Shown here: positions 30,498-42,678 of the stretch, piece by piece | Layout of the letters: each line of letters opens with the position of its first letter | Position numbering within the stretch: the stretch's first letter is position 1 | Assembly (NCBI GenBank): GCA_010157825.1 | Contig: VFSE01000199.1 | Location: forward strand, 620,001-684,000 | Reading direction: 5' to 3' | Length of the DNA stretch: 64,000 nucleotides | DNA from: Vickermania ingenoplastis | Lineage: Eukaryota > Euglenozoa > Kinetoplastea > Trypanosomatida > Trypanosomatidae | Notes under the pieces: model-generated | The model's input: only the letters and a program-made list of their open reading frames with translations | Database searches by the model: none | Told to the model about the DNA's origin: nothing | Translations under genes and position numbers: made by a program

Positions 30498-32950
30498 GGG
30501 AACCAAGAGCCCGGTGCGGGGGAAGGGATGCGACACGGAGAGCGAAGGAGAAGGCAAAGGACGGCGCTGGGACTGGACCACCCGCACCACGCATGTGAAT
30601 CGATCCCGTACGCCCGAGAGGCTTTCATCTCTCCCTGCATGAACCGCAAGAGTGAGAGAGAAGAACGAAGTGGAAACGGTAACTGGAAAAGGTTTCGGAT
30701 GGGACATCTCTACTCAACCGCGCGAGTACCAAAACAAAAACAAAAACCAAAACAAAAAAAAAAGTGGATCTCATATCTTCCTCCTCCCAGTTTCTTTTTT
30801 TCCGTTTGAAAGTAGTCGGAGGACTAACTTTTGGCGCCATGCGTGCTTGTGAATATATGTTTAGCTCCACTAAACTCTTTTCTTTCGCTTCTGCTTCTTG
30901 TCATGTTTGGTGTGTGTTTCTTCTTTGTGCCTCTCTTCTCTTCTCTTCTCCTCTCTTCTCACCACCACCACTACTGCTGCTGCTGCTAGCAGTACTTGTA
31001 CTAGTGAGAAGTACAAGCTAAGTTTCCTGTTTGGTTGCTGTTGTTTTTTTTTGTTGTTGTTGTTGTTGTTGTTGTTCTCTACGCCCTCTTTCCACCCCTG
31101 CCCAGGTGCATATATCGAGGCACCGATACAGGTGTACGTGTAACTAACCAACGAACTGCATTTCCTTTCCGGAGAGAGAGAGAAGATACGCACTATTTGG
31201 ATTAACCGTCCTCGAGCTCAACAAGGAAAAATAAAGAAAGAGAGAGAGAGAGAGAGAGAGAACGAGAAAGGAGGAATACCGATAATTTGCCTGGACAACG
31301 AGCAGTGTGGCTTTTGCTAATCTATTCATTGCTAGGGAGTTGCTACTTACTTATTATTCTGGTCAATCCATCCGCTCTTTCTCCTACCCCACTCTCCTCC
31401 TTTCCACCCCACCCCCTTGTCTGTTTGTTTGCTCTCCTCCTTTTCACCCCTCGGTGTGCGTGTCTGTTGCTGCTTCTCCGCTCCTTGGTTTCTTTTCTTC
31501 CCATTTTGTACAGACGGGCAGACACATATAAAAAAATAATAATAATAATAATCCCCACGAGGGAAGCGCAAAAAAAAAAAAAAATAATAATAATAATATT
31601 TAGCAGAATAATACTAATAATAATAATAAAAGAAGAAAAAGGAAAAAAAAAACGAAAGAAACAGAAAAGCGTTAAGGAACAACTTAAGCAATAAGGTCCG
31701 TCGAGCGAGATCTCCGCGCCCAACCGCCACCACTTCTCCGCCTCCTCCTCCCCCATTTAGTAGTCGTCCTCTCGCAACACGAACGCCGACAGTAATTCTC
31801 TGCTCTCTGGGAGCTATACTATATTATTATATAGACGCATCATACATATTGATATTTATATTTTATTTATTTCCATTTCGTTAGGTGATCTATATAACGA
31901 ACAATTGTTTCGTTGTTGGATTGCTTGAGCCGGTGGTCCATCGTCTTCCTTTTCATTTGTGAGGAGATCCCACACCTCTCCCTACGCGTTATCCGGATCA
32001 TCTTTGAGTCGGAGCATCATCCCCTACGTCTTGCAAGGCTTCCTTTGCTCTCTCTACCTCCTCTCCCCCCCCCCCAGTTAGTAGTGTGTGTTGTTTGTTT
32101 TTCTTGTTGTTTCTCCTCTCCTCTTTTTTTTTTAATTGTTTTTCTACTCGCTTGTGGGTTTGAACACTCTCAATTGTATTGCTCTAAAACGAGAAGACGA
32201 AAAAAAAAACAGGAAATACACACAGCAGGCTCACGGATCCTCTTTCATTATTGAAACACACCAGAAAGACAGCAAACCGAGAAGAAAGGACACGGGCAAC
32301 ACACACACGATTGTTGCTCTCTGCATTAGTGTGCGGTTAGTGTTACGTGTGTCCCTAGATATCGCTACCGCCTTTTGTTTACTGGATATATATTTTTCTG
32401 AGTCTTTTCTCTTTCTTTTTTTTAGAGTATAATTGATACATATTAATTATTTTTTTTAGCATTTTCTTGTTGTTGTCGTCGTCGTTGGTGTTTCTCTGCC
32501 CTCAATTTTTCATTGTTTGGCGTTGTTGTCGTCTCGTTTTGTTTTCTTGATCGTTTTTTGTTTGTTTTTTTTTGAGTATTTTGTCTCGTTGGTAGGTTGT
32601 GCGGTTCTTACCCCCACCCCCATCACAGTCGTGAACATCTTGGTAACCCACAGAAGAATTTTTAAAAAAAAAAAGAAAGAAAAAATCCCCAGTGAAAAGA
32701 AGTGCTTCTCTATATTTGTCGTACGCAGCAGCAGAAGCAATAGACATATATATATATAGTTATATAACTCTTCGGATAATAATAGGTATTCCTCATCTTT
32801 ATTGTAATTATTATTATTATTATTATACGGACGTATACGTATAATAATATCGCAAACTATATCGTTTACTCTCTTCACGCTCGGCGGGAGTATCAGCTCT
32901 GCTGCAGGCACGTGTCTGTCCCTCCAGCTCCTGAGATACATCACCAATCT

Positions 32951-32984
<34 letters not shown>

Positions 32985-34349
32985 GTAGTTGTTGTTGGTG
33001 TTTGTTTTGTTTTTTTTTGTTGTTGTTGTTTTTTTTTCTCCTTCTCGACGCCTCCTGTCCGCTACCGCGCCACGTCGCCCGCAGAGTTCCGCAGAGGCTC
33101 GTCTCTGCCGCCCCTCAGATACTACTGTATTTCGTTTTTTGTGTCTCTGCGTGGGTTCATTTTTAGAGTTTGGTCGATTCCCGTAGACTATTTGAAGGAA
33201 AAGAAACTTTGTAATTTTGATTATTTATTTCCTGGCACTTCATCGCCAGTACATCGACTTTCCTCTTTTTTTTTACTTTCCTTTTACTTTTCTTTTTTTC
33301 ATCCCAACTTTCTTCTTCTATATATACTTTGTTGTTGTTGTTGATTATTAATCGCTTTATTTCAGATAGTCTTGTAGAGTTCCTTCGGACGGAACCCTAG
33401 AGCCCTGAATAATAAGATATTTGTTCTAGCTGTCTCTCAGGATTATTTTTTTTTTTTTGATTGTTCGTACTTTCGAAACTGCGGATACGAGAGGGGCGTG
33501 TGGTTGAGAAATCTCTTGAAATTTTATTTTATTTTTCGTCGTTTCGTCTTTTTCTTTTTCTTTTTTTTCTTCTTCTTCTTCTTCTTTCATTAAACCCGCA
33601 ATTACACATACCGGACTTCTTTGTTTCATTTTAGAAGAAGTAATAAAGAAATTTGAGGCCTTTCACAGGTTCGCAAAAAGCTTTTCGCAAGCAAGGAAAT
33701 ACACACACGAGAAGCACACATATCACCAGTAGCTATACCGTCCCTCGTCATTATTTATTATTATTATTATTATTATTTCTGCACCTTCGATTTTTTTTTT
33801 GACTCCTCTGCTTTCTTGTTTGTCCATCGTTCGTACGAACGACACGTCGTTTCGTTCCGTTTCTTCTTGTTTTTTTTGTTTTTTTTTTTCGTTCGATATT
33901 TTCCTGAGAGAGCTGCGCGTGTCTGGTTGCTTTCTTTTAAATAAAAGAAGGAAGGGTGTGTACCACAACACATAGTACTGGAAGCAATCGTGCTGCAGTG
34001 AAGGACAAAGGGAGACCAGCAATAATAATAATAATAATAACAATAATCGATTTAAAAAGAAAAAAAAGGACAGCGGGCGGGGGGGGGAAAGAAGCAAAAA
34101 TTTGATCGCCAATTGAATAACAGGTCCGACATTACCGAGATATTTAAAAAAAAAAAAAAAAACATCGCAAGATAAGGAAGCAAAACAACTCCACGAACGA
34201 AAAGAATCCGGAGCGTCCATTAAAACCTCTCTTTACGTTGTCCTTTTCGTTTGTTTGTTTGTTTGTTTGTTTTCTTTTCAGTTCGTTTATTATTGTTGTT
34301 GTTGTTGCTGCTCACCACTCCACACGCCATCAGAGAGAGAGAGAGAGAC

Positions 34350-34390
<41 letters not shown>

Positions 34391-34391
34391 G
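30498..34391. other. Long simple-sequence spacer between the kinase and the A-E gene array
   Basis: Contains (GTT)n at about 31053-31075, (GA)n at 31238-31260, (TAA)n at 31536-31552 and 31583-31600, (TTA)n at about 32808-32826, (GT)n at 32952-32982, (TTA)n at 33757-33778, (AAT)n at 34020-34040, (GTTT)n at 34250-34272 and (GA)n at 34333-34390. This last tract runs up to the start codon of gene A. No gene found on either strand. Confidence 0.65.
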
Positions 34392-36730
34392 ATGCCTCGG
34401 CAGAGAACAATCCCCGCCTCCCCGGCGGAGCGCCAGCGGTTTATCGAAACGCTTAACGACATGATCGATCAACTGCACAGCGTCATCATCGTTGATGTTC
34501 AAACGGGTAGTGGATTGAGCAGCACCCGATATCGCCAAAGACGGCGGGACACGCTAGATGGGGAAGAGGCGGAGAATAGAGAGGAACAAAAGCTGTTTCT
34601 ATCATCGAATCGAAACGAGATCACGCTCTTGGGAACAGAACGGGTGGGGGGGGCTGCTGCAGCAGCGGGCAGCATCAAGCTACTGGGACGGGGGCAGGGC
34701 CCGCAGATGAGGGCGGCGGGGATAGGATCCGTGTCCATGCCCTCCGTGGGGCCCGCCGCGTCGCCCTTCTATGAGGAAACGGTCTCCTCCTCCTCCTCCT
34801 CCTTCTTGAAAATGCCGCGCGTCTTCCCTCTCTTGGCAAGAGGAGCGAGTGGGGAGGTGGGGCGTCACCGGCCCGGTGAGGCGGAGGGGTCTGGGGGCAG
34901 CGATGCCCCACCTCTCGCCCGCAACACCCCCAAACGGCTGAGCGAGGGCAGCTTCATCTCCAGCTCGAACGGCATCGTTCCAAGCTCGTGCGCCTCCCCC
35001 ATGGGGACGGGGTCGACGCATGGGATCTCGCAGACGCCGACAACGTGGCCCAGCTTCTCTTCTGAGGAAAGGCTCCAGGATGCCGCCCCCGTGGTGGTCC
35101 CGGCCACCCTCACGCGCTACCTGCCCCCGCGGCACCAGATCGGCGAACTGTGCTCCATGAGTCTGGCTCGCCTTCAAGAGCTGGCCAAGGTCACCTTCCA
35201 TAAGCTCTACCGCCAAGTGGTCAAGCTCGATCCCGTCTCGGGGGGCCTATGGAGGTACTTTGCCATGTCCGCCCTCCGCCTCCGCTGCTTCTCCTACACC
35301 CCGGCGGACTACCGCCGCTACCCCTCCCTCGCCTGCCACATCCTTCCCGTCGATATCCGTTGCTACCGGCTCGGCTGCCCCACGCAGATGGTGGTGGAAG
35401 GCGATGTACGGGTGAGCCAGCTGCTCCTCTCGACCTACCTCCGCTGGAACTATCTCCTGCCCCTCTGCGTTGAAATACTTGGGGAAGCCATTCAGGAACG
35501 ATCGGTGCAGTACGGTGTGCCGCCCTTTACCTTCCATAGCGTCTATGGCGAAGGCGAAGAGGATCTCGTGGATGATCTAGTAGCGCTGCTCCACCGGTTC
35601 AAGCAGACATACGAGCAGCGCGTGGCGTGCGCACCACCAGCTGCAGGCGAGCACGGCGAAGCAGTACGTACGGAGGCAACGGGCGCCTCTCACCCCAGCC
35701 CTCCCGCGCGGGACTTGGATCTCGATACCGTCTTCCGCGATGTCTGTCAATTCCCCTCCAGAGCTCGCTCCCCCGTCGTGCCGCCCACTCGCTGCTCGCG
35801 ACGCGGATGCGGATGCGAATGCGGGTGCGGGCCCCCAGGACAAGAAGTCTTCCACCGCCTCCACCCCGTCGAGGCACTCCAGCAGCACCTCCCCACCAAC
35901 AGACACCAGAGCCCCTCTGGGTGAGGCGGGCCATCACCCGCCCCGCGAGGCAGAGGAGCTCGGGGCCCCGCTCCCCGGCTGCACCCCTCCGTCTCCATCC
36001 CAGCGCCAGCCCGAGAAGCAGAAGCTGTACCAGCTCACCAAATGTGTCTCCATCCTCGTGCTGGCGCGCACACCGATATTTGCCGCTATTGCCCAGGCCC
36101 AGCTCCGGGCGGTGGTACAGTGTGTGCTCGTCCACGTCCTTACCCATGATGCGGCGAGCGGGGCCCCAGCGCCCTGCCCAAAAGAAGCCTCCCCCCCTCT
36201 CTTTTTGTGACGCCGAGGACGCAGCGGCGGAATCCAAGATGAGCGCTGGAGGCAGGGAGGCGCGGCGGCAGGCCAGCGTGGAGGCCTCCAGCAGCGCGAC
36301 GGCCCCCTTCCCTCGCATGTCGGTCATTTCGCTCCAGAAGGCACGACTGGAGGCCGTGAAGCAACAGCGGGAGATGGAGCCGCCGCCGGCGAATCGGGCC
36401 GACCGCAGCATGGGGGACTCTGACGAACGGGGCGAGCGGTGCTCGGCAACCTCCTCTCCATCGACGCTCGACTGCAGCGACTGGAGGCCATGCGCCACCA
36501 ACCCCGCCAGTCAGCGCCGCGCGTCGTGGCAGCAGGACCAGGGCTTTTGGACGTACAACGGTTACGCCTACACCTGCCCCTTCCTTGTGGGCTCCCTCGA
36601 AACCAACAAGGCAATCGACTTCATGTATTTAAAGATTAAAAACTTGCGATTTCTGTACTCCTGGTGGTGGCACGTGGTGAGGAAGAGTGATGCGATTGTT
36701 GCACCAGCACTGGAGCGGGGGGAGAACTAA
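34392..36730 (+). CDS. Array gene A: novel tandem family member, split over three frames
   Basis: Starts MPRQRTIPASPAERQRF directly after a (GA)n tract. Block 0 (FIETLNDMIDQLHSVII) is at residues 17-33. Block 1 (about 253-383) reads SLARLQELAKV, YFAMSALRLRCFSYTPADYR, YPSLACHILPVDIRC, STYLRWNYLLPLC and YGVPPF. The frame stops at 35922-35924. The next frame, natural-looking from about 35740, carries block 2 (KQKLYQLTKCVSILVL, IFAAIAQAQLRAVVQCVLVH) and stops at 36208-36210 after a C7 run. The third frame carries block 3 (GFWTYNGYAYTCPFLV, IDFMYLKIKNLRFLYSWWW) to 36730. All domains are present in order, and two single-base changes would account for the split. Genes B and C have one open frame, so A is either a young pseudogene, an assembly-error victim, or uses frameshifting. 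Function unknown: no membrane segment and no catalytic motif recognised. Confidence 0.65.
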
Positions 36731-36899
36731 CAGCAACAGCAGCAGCACCATTAACCATATACTATTATGTTCGTGTTCGTTTGTTTTTTTTGTTGTTGTT
36801 GTTGTTGTTGTTGTTTGTTTGTTTGTTTGTTTGTTCTGTTCTGTTTTGTTTAACTTCGCGAGTTGTGTCACTGGAGTAATGCTCAAACTCGCTTTGATT

Positions 36900-36936
<37 letters not shown>

Positions 36937-37765
36937 TGTACTCTTGTTTTGTGTTTTGTGTTTTGTTTTGTTTTTCTTGTTGTTGTTGTTGTTGTTTTTC
37001 TTCTTGCGATGCCGCAGCAGCCCTGCGATGATCCCCGAAATAGTGAGTGTGATAGAGAGAGAGAGAGAGAGGTTGTGGAGCCGCGCGAGAGAGAGAGAGA
37101 GAGAGAGAGGTTGTGGAGCCGCCACGCGAGAGAGAGAGAGAGAGAGAGGTTGGCAATATCATAAAGGTGAGTGGCATCGACACTTTGTATACTCTCGGCT
37201 TTTGTTTCTTCTTTCTCCCTTCCCTGTTGTTGGATAGTTTGTTTGTTTGTTTTAATTTATTTTATTTTATTTTATTTTATTTTTCTCCGATCCTATGCGT
37301 TTCTGTATGAGGATAGCGGGGGAAAGTGAAATACGTATCTTTTAGTTTGTTTTTCTCCCACATCTCTGTATAATCTCCTTTCTCTCTCTATTGCCTGCCG
37401 CTCGCTCCTTTGGTTTCTTTTTTTTTTGTTTTTTTTTGTTTTTTGTTTATTATGTTTTGTTTGTTTATTGTTTATTTATTATGATGATGATGATGATTAT
37501 TATTATTATTATTCGGCTATGATTTTATTCTAGTTGTTGTTGTTCTACTATCTTTTTTTTGTTTTGTTTATTGTCAGATATTGTCTGTCAATAAAGATAA
37601 CAAGAGAGCGGCGCAGAAGCGGAGAGAAAGAAAGGAGTAAAGGAGGAAAATACTAATACTATATTATTATAGTAGTGGGTTATTGTGGTGTATCATCGCT
37701 ACCTGGGGAATGTAATGGCACACAAAGACTATCTTTTTGTGTGTCGGCACAGCGGCGTGAGTCCC

Positions 37766-37802
<37 letters not shown>

Positions 37803-39914
37803 GAATACAAACTTATCGCCACCGAATAAATATATTCAATACTGATGAATACAACTAAAAGAGAAGAAGTTTGAACATCAAAATAATAATAATAATAATA
37901 ATAATAATAGATGGTTGTGGTTCGGGATTTCTCGCCGCTCTCACCTCCCCGGAGAAAGGATGATCAGATCGATGCTTTACTTACTGACATATTTACTTCT
38001 TTATTTATTTATTTATTTACATTTTGCTCCTCTCTCTCTCTCTCTCTTCTTCGCTTTCTCTTTTATTTGTATCGTATCTCCTACGACGCATGGACCCATT
38101 TGATTCGACGTTTGCGGACTGCTTAGATCTCCGGTTTATTTATATATATATATATATATATATTTTGCTCTTTTTTTTGGTTTGTTAGTTTTATATTTTC
38201 CTGGACACGCGTATTTGTGTTGTTGGTGTTTTGTATTTTCTTTTTCTCCGTTCTCCTTGAATCCGTGAGCGTGTGATACGACACGGCTTTCTGTGTTCCG
38301 TGAGCCCTCACATCCACCACGCCCTCTCAGCAAAGAGCCTCGCACACACAAACCGTAGACACACAATAGAGCCTCCTATATATCACTGTCCCCGGTGTGT
38401 TGTCGTCGCTGCTTGTTGCGGTAGGTGTGTGTGTGTGTGTGGTTTGCTCGTCTCGTCCTTCGCTGCTGGCGCAGCTGTTGGTTGTTCGTCTAGTGTCATT
38501 ACTGCTAGTCTGTGAGGAAACAAAAAAAAAAAAAGGCAGAAGAAAAGAAGAAGGAAATCTAAGTAAGGAAGCGTCAAGCACGACAGAAGTAAAAAACAGA
38601 AGCCAAAAAAAAAAGACAACGAAAAACAAAAAAAACGAACGGAGTGCTGGATCCTCCGCCCAAGCGTCAGTGGCCGCCGCAGTCGCCGCACACATTCCAC
38701 GCACACATACACACATACATATACCTATACATAAAAATTAAAATTTAAAAAAAAAGAGAGAACTTCGGGTTACATCTGGTAGTTGTTTTGAAGGTTGTTG
38801 GCAGAGTACAGGGATCTGCGCGCTCTTCTTCCTTTCAACTCAAGGGCCGGCATTTTTTTTTCCCCTCTTTTTTTTCAACTCTTTTTTTTCCCCCTAGCTC
38901 TGTTCTGTTCTGTTCTCTTTCTCCTCTCACAGCACTCTTCCATCAGCCTCGAATCGTCTTACTTCCCACTGATCCCGCCCCCCCCTTCTTCTGAGCCTCT
39001 GTTCGTACCTACCACGGCTCTATTTCTTCTTATTATTTATTATCTTTCTTATTTTTTTTTGGTTTTTTGTAGCTCCTCGGAATCATTTCAAGAAGAGGAA
39101 CGAAAAAAGAAAAGAAAAGAAAAGAAAAGAGAGAGAGCGAGAGAGAGACGAACAGAAACGGTAATTGTGTTGCGCAGTGTCGTTAGAAGGGGAAAGAAGA
39201 AAGCCAAGCGAGAGAAAGAAAGAAAGAGAGAGAGAGAGAGAGGGAGAAGTAGAAGTAGTAAACGTTGTATTGTAAGGCCCCTTTCCTCCCTCATCGAAGG
39301 TGCAGTGCACAAAAGTAGTGCCCAGGTTGTTAGGAGTTGACGCCTTGACTGCAGTGCCTAGGCTGTGATTGATACGTACGTAGTCCTGGAGAAGGGGGGG
39401 GGGGAGTTACAAGCATCGCAATCAAATCTAAGTTGGACGCTGTCGGGATTAAACCCACTACAATTGGTTATTCATTTGTGTTTTGTTTTCTGTTCGACCG
39501 ACGTACATTACTTCTTCGTTGAGAGTGATATTTATTATTTCTCACCCGCTCTTTTCTCTTTTTTTTTCTTTTATTATTTACATTGCTCACTTTTTTTGTT
39601 TGTTTGATTGTTTGTTTGTGGCTTCGTCTTTCTGATCTGGAACCACTGATTGCGGCACCCTACTATCCTACCCCGCCCAATTGAAATTTATTATTATTAT
39701 TATTATTTCTTCTTTATCTTATATCGTGTCGTCGTTGTCGCTGTTTTTTCTTGTTGTTGTTGTTGTTGTTGTCGTCGTATTTATATCTGTGTGTGTTTCT
39801 CTTTCTCATTCTTCGGAGCGGGTTCCGTATCTCTCTCTCTCTCTTTTTTTTTTTTTTTTTTTTACCTCTCTCTCTCTTTCGTTTTGTTTTGTTTTTGTTT
39901 TCCCGTTGTTCTAG

Positions 39915-39950
<36 letters not shown>

Positions 39951-40324
39951 TCTGTGTGTGTGTGTGTGTAGGCGTGCTTAGACGTTTGGTGTTTGGCTCT
40001 GGAGCCCCATCACTGGATCCTGCTCTTGCTCTTGCTCTTGCTGGTTGGGGAGGGGCAGTGAGATTTTACTCGTCGCGAGTGCCGCAGCAGAAGCAGAAAG
40101 TAGGAGGAATCAAAAAAAAAAAAAGACTTCTGCTGCTAGTTGGATCCAACCGCAGGAAAAAGAAGAAAAAGAGGACGTAGGGTTAGGCCCTAGCGTAGCG
40201 TTTACCCCTAGCCTTCAAGGACGTACCAGGAGGAGTAGGGAAGGCGTAGGGAGGGCAGGCGCGGGTACAGCTACTCGGAAGGGAAAAAAAAGACGAACGA
40301 ATCATTCACGAAGAAAGAAAGAGC

Positions 40325-40355
<31 letters not shown>

Positions 40356-40731
40356 GAAAAGAAATTACTCTTTGAAAAAGAAGTAATTACGAGAGGAAAA
40401 ACAAAAAAAAGAAGCAAAAAAAAAACTCATTTACCGGCTTTTTTTTTATATTAAAAATAAAAATAAAAAACTTATTATTATTTGAAACCACAAAACAAAA
40501 TTTCTATCCGTCGCTCCAATACCAATATTTTATTTTCTCGTGTAGCACTGCTGCCCGAGCTTCTTCTGCTTGTTTAAGGGGTTTTGTCGGGGTCACTTCC
40601 TTCTGAAATACACGGGGAAACAGAAGAACGAAGTGTCGAAGGAGAAAAAGGGAACAAAAGAAGCCCCCCAAGATCGGCACGGCAAACGTGATATTTATAT
40701 TGTAGTACATCATTTCCTCCCTTTGTCACGA
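36731..40731. other. Spacer A-B, simple-sequence rich
   Basis: Contains (GTT)n at 36788-36813, (GTTT)n at about 36812-36835, (TA)n at 36905-36934, a GA minisatellite at 37051-37153, (TAA)n at about 37766-37801 and 37881-37908, (TA)n at 38141-38163, (GT)n at about 39917-39970, a (CTTGCT)4 block at about 40019-40042, and purine-rich DNA at 40320-40440. A CACACAAAGA...TTTTTGTGTG hairpin lies near 37719-37743. No gene supported. Confidence 0.6.
37051..37153. repeat. GA-rich minisatellite, three units
   Basis: Three consecutive units, each a (GA)n stretch followed by GGTTGTGGAGCCGC and a short CG-rich joint; the third ends early as GGTTGGC. Unit length is about 34-38 bases. Confidence 0.75.
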
Positions 40732-42020
40732 ATGTTCGGATACGGCGGAGAAGCCGCAGCAGAAGCAGCAGCAGCAGCCGATGGTGGAAAAGAGTTCTTC
40801 ATCTCGGCGTCTCGCCTCATGGCGGAGCGGATGCAGTTGGTCTGCTCCCGACCTTGCCCCACGAAAATTCTCTCTCTCTCTGGAAAACAAGATGAGAGAC
40901 TGGTGGAGGATGCAGGGAGCATCAGCTGTCACACCGCCATGACCGCGACGGGACGCGATCCGCCAGGTGGCGACGAGATCCACCTCCCTACACTACAGAC
41001 GGCAGAGACAAGGAACACGAACAACAACAACGACACGACGTCGGTTACAGCCCCCCACGCGGATGGATCTCTACAGCCACCGGCAGCGCCGCTGCTGCAC
41101 CATCACCGTCTGACCAATTCGATGCCAATAGGCTCCTCCGCAGGGGCCCCGGCCATCTTGGATGCTTTGAAGCCGACCGTCTGTCCCCCTACGGAACGGT
41201 GGCTTGCACATGCCTCCCCCTCACAACCACTCCAGCAGCAGCAGCCGTCGCCGCTCGTGCACGCAGATCCTGTGGCGGCCCCCTCAGTTCGTACCACGAC
41301 GACGACCTCTTCGGCGAAGCAGCGGCCGCCACGCCTGAGACGCGGGAACAAGATGGACGGAAGACCACCTCCGCCCGTGTCTGCTCCACGCCCAGGCGAC
41401 GCGCTCCGCTGCTCGATCAGCATCGGCCGCCTCCAGGAAGCGATGGAAGCAGCGTACCCGGCCCTCTTCGAGGCACACGTCCACCACGCGACTCGGACTT
41501 GGAGGAATTACGTTAAGAAGGTGTTGAACATGTTTGTCTTTCTCTACCGCCCGGTGCACTACCAGCAGTATCCCAGTCTCGCCTGCCACGTGGCGCACTC
41601 CGACCTGCGCTGCTCTCTCGTCGAACGCGACGATATAATTGGGCAAGATGCGTACATTGGCCAGCTCCTCTGGTCCAAGTATCTGCGTTGGGAGTACCTG
41701 CTCCCCACCTGCCTCCAGATCATTGGCGACTGCATCCAGGATCGCTCCACACGCTACGGCGTGCCGGCCTTCGTACCGGAAGACGTTCCTCGAGCGGACC
41801 AGGCGGCGGTGGAGCCTCATCCGCCCGCAGCGGAGGCCGGAGAGTCAAATCCAAATGTGTTCCGCTCTCTCTTCATCTCTCTAGCGCCGCTCCATCCAAC
41901 CGGCTCGGACCCGTCGTCGCCCACATGCCGGAGGGGCCACGCCGCTGCGCGGCACCCCACTTCCCACAGGTGCGATACCGGCGGCACCACAGGTGGACGA
42001 CGGAGGCGCCGCAGGAAGGC

Positions 42021-42052
<32 letters not shown>

Positions 42053-42678
42053 ATCGCAGTAACACCAGCAGTCAAACGACCAGCAGCGCCACACAAGGCG
42101 ACGGGGATGCGGACACCCCGCCGGGCTCCACACCCTCCTCGGGCTCGACGCAGCAGCAGCACCGGCAGCAATCCGCTCATCGCGTCTCGAACCCCGATGC
42201 AGAAAAGTTGAAGTTATATCACATGGCCAAGGGGGTGTTGCTCGCGCTCGTCCAGCGTGTGCCCCTGCTGGAGGCCATCTCGCACACGCAGCTGCGCAAT
42301 GTGGTGGAGAGTGTTCTGGTCCACATCCTGGATCACAGTGCAGGGGAAGGGCCGCCACGGGGGCTGGCAACGCCACCAGACCCCCTACAGCAGGGCTCTG
42401 TGGCAGCGGCAAGTGATGCGGAGCAGGGCAATGGCAGTGTATCTGGTAGGGCGCGACGTAAGCGTAAGCGGGTAAACGATGCCACGTGGAGGCCGGTGGA
42501 GGGCTACTGGGAGGTGAATGGGTACGGCTACACGTGTCCGACGCTGGTCAGTGCGCTGCAGAATAACGCAACGGTGAACTTCATGTTTATTCGAGTTCGA
42601 AATCTGCACAATTTGCGAACGTGGTGGGGCCAGTACATATCGGCGCAGGGATGCCGCGATCCGAACGGCGCCGAATAA
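40732..42678 (+). CDS. Array gene B: novel tandem family member, intact
   Basis: 648 residues from ATG 40732 (MFGYGGEAAAEAAAAADGG). A longer frame back to 40570 has only a TTG. Block 0 is EFFISASRLMAERMQLV (about 21-37). A Ser/Pro/Gln/His linker follows. Block 1 (about 227-348) reads SIGRLQEAMEA, RPVHYQQYPSLACHVAHSD, DAYIGQLLWSKYLRWEYLLP, TCLQIIGDCIQDRSTRYGVP. A Gln run and a Ser/Thr linker are followed by block 2 (493-540: KLKLYHMAKGVLLALVQRVP, TQLRNVVESVLVHILDH), a basic patch RRKRKR, and block 3 (591-640: GYWEVNGYGYTCPTLVSALQ, VNFMFIRVRNLHNL, TWW). The first quarter of block 1 diverges from A, C and D. The basic patch suggests nuclear entry or nucleic-acid contact, but that is inference. 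Function unknown. Confidence 0.8.

Noticed and set aside
37051-37153. CRISPR-like reading of the three GA units
   Set aside because: The intervening sequence is itself GA repeat and not unique spacers; eukaryotic context.
39650-40180. Hydrophobic ORFs in spacers (poly-Phe, poly-Val, poly-Cys)
   Set aside because: Direct translations of T-rich and GT-repeat DNA; no acceptor/start pairing and no conserved residues.
40180-40200. Telomere-like GGGTTAGG near 40187
   Set aside because: A single unit only, not a tandem array.
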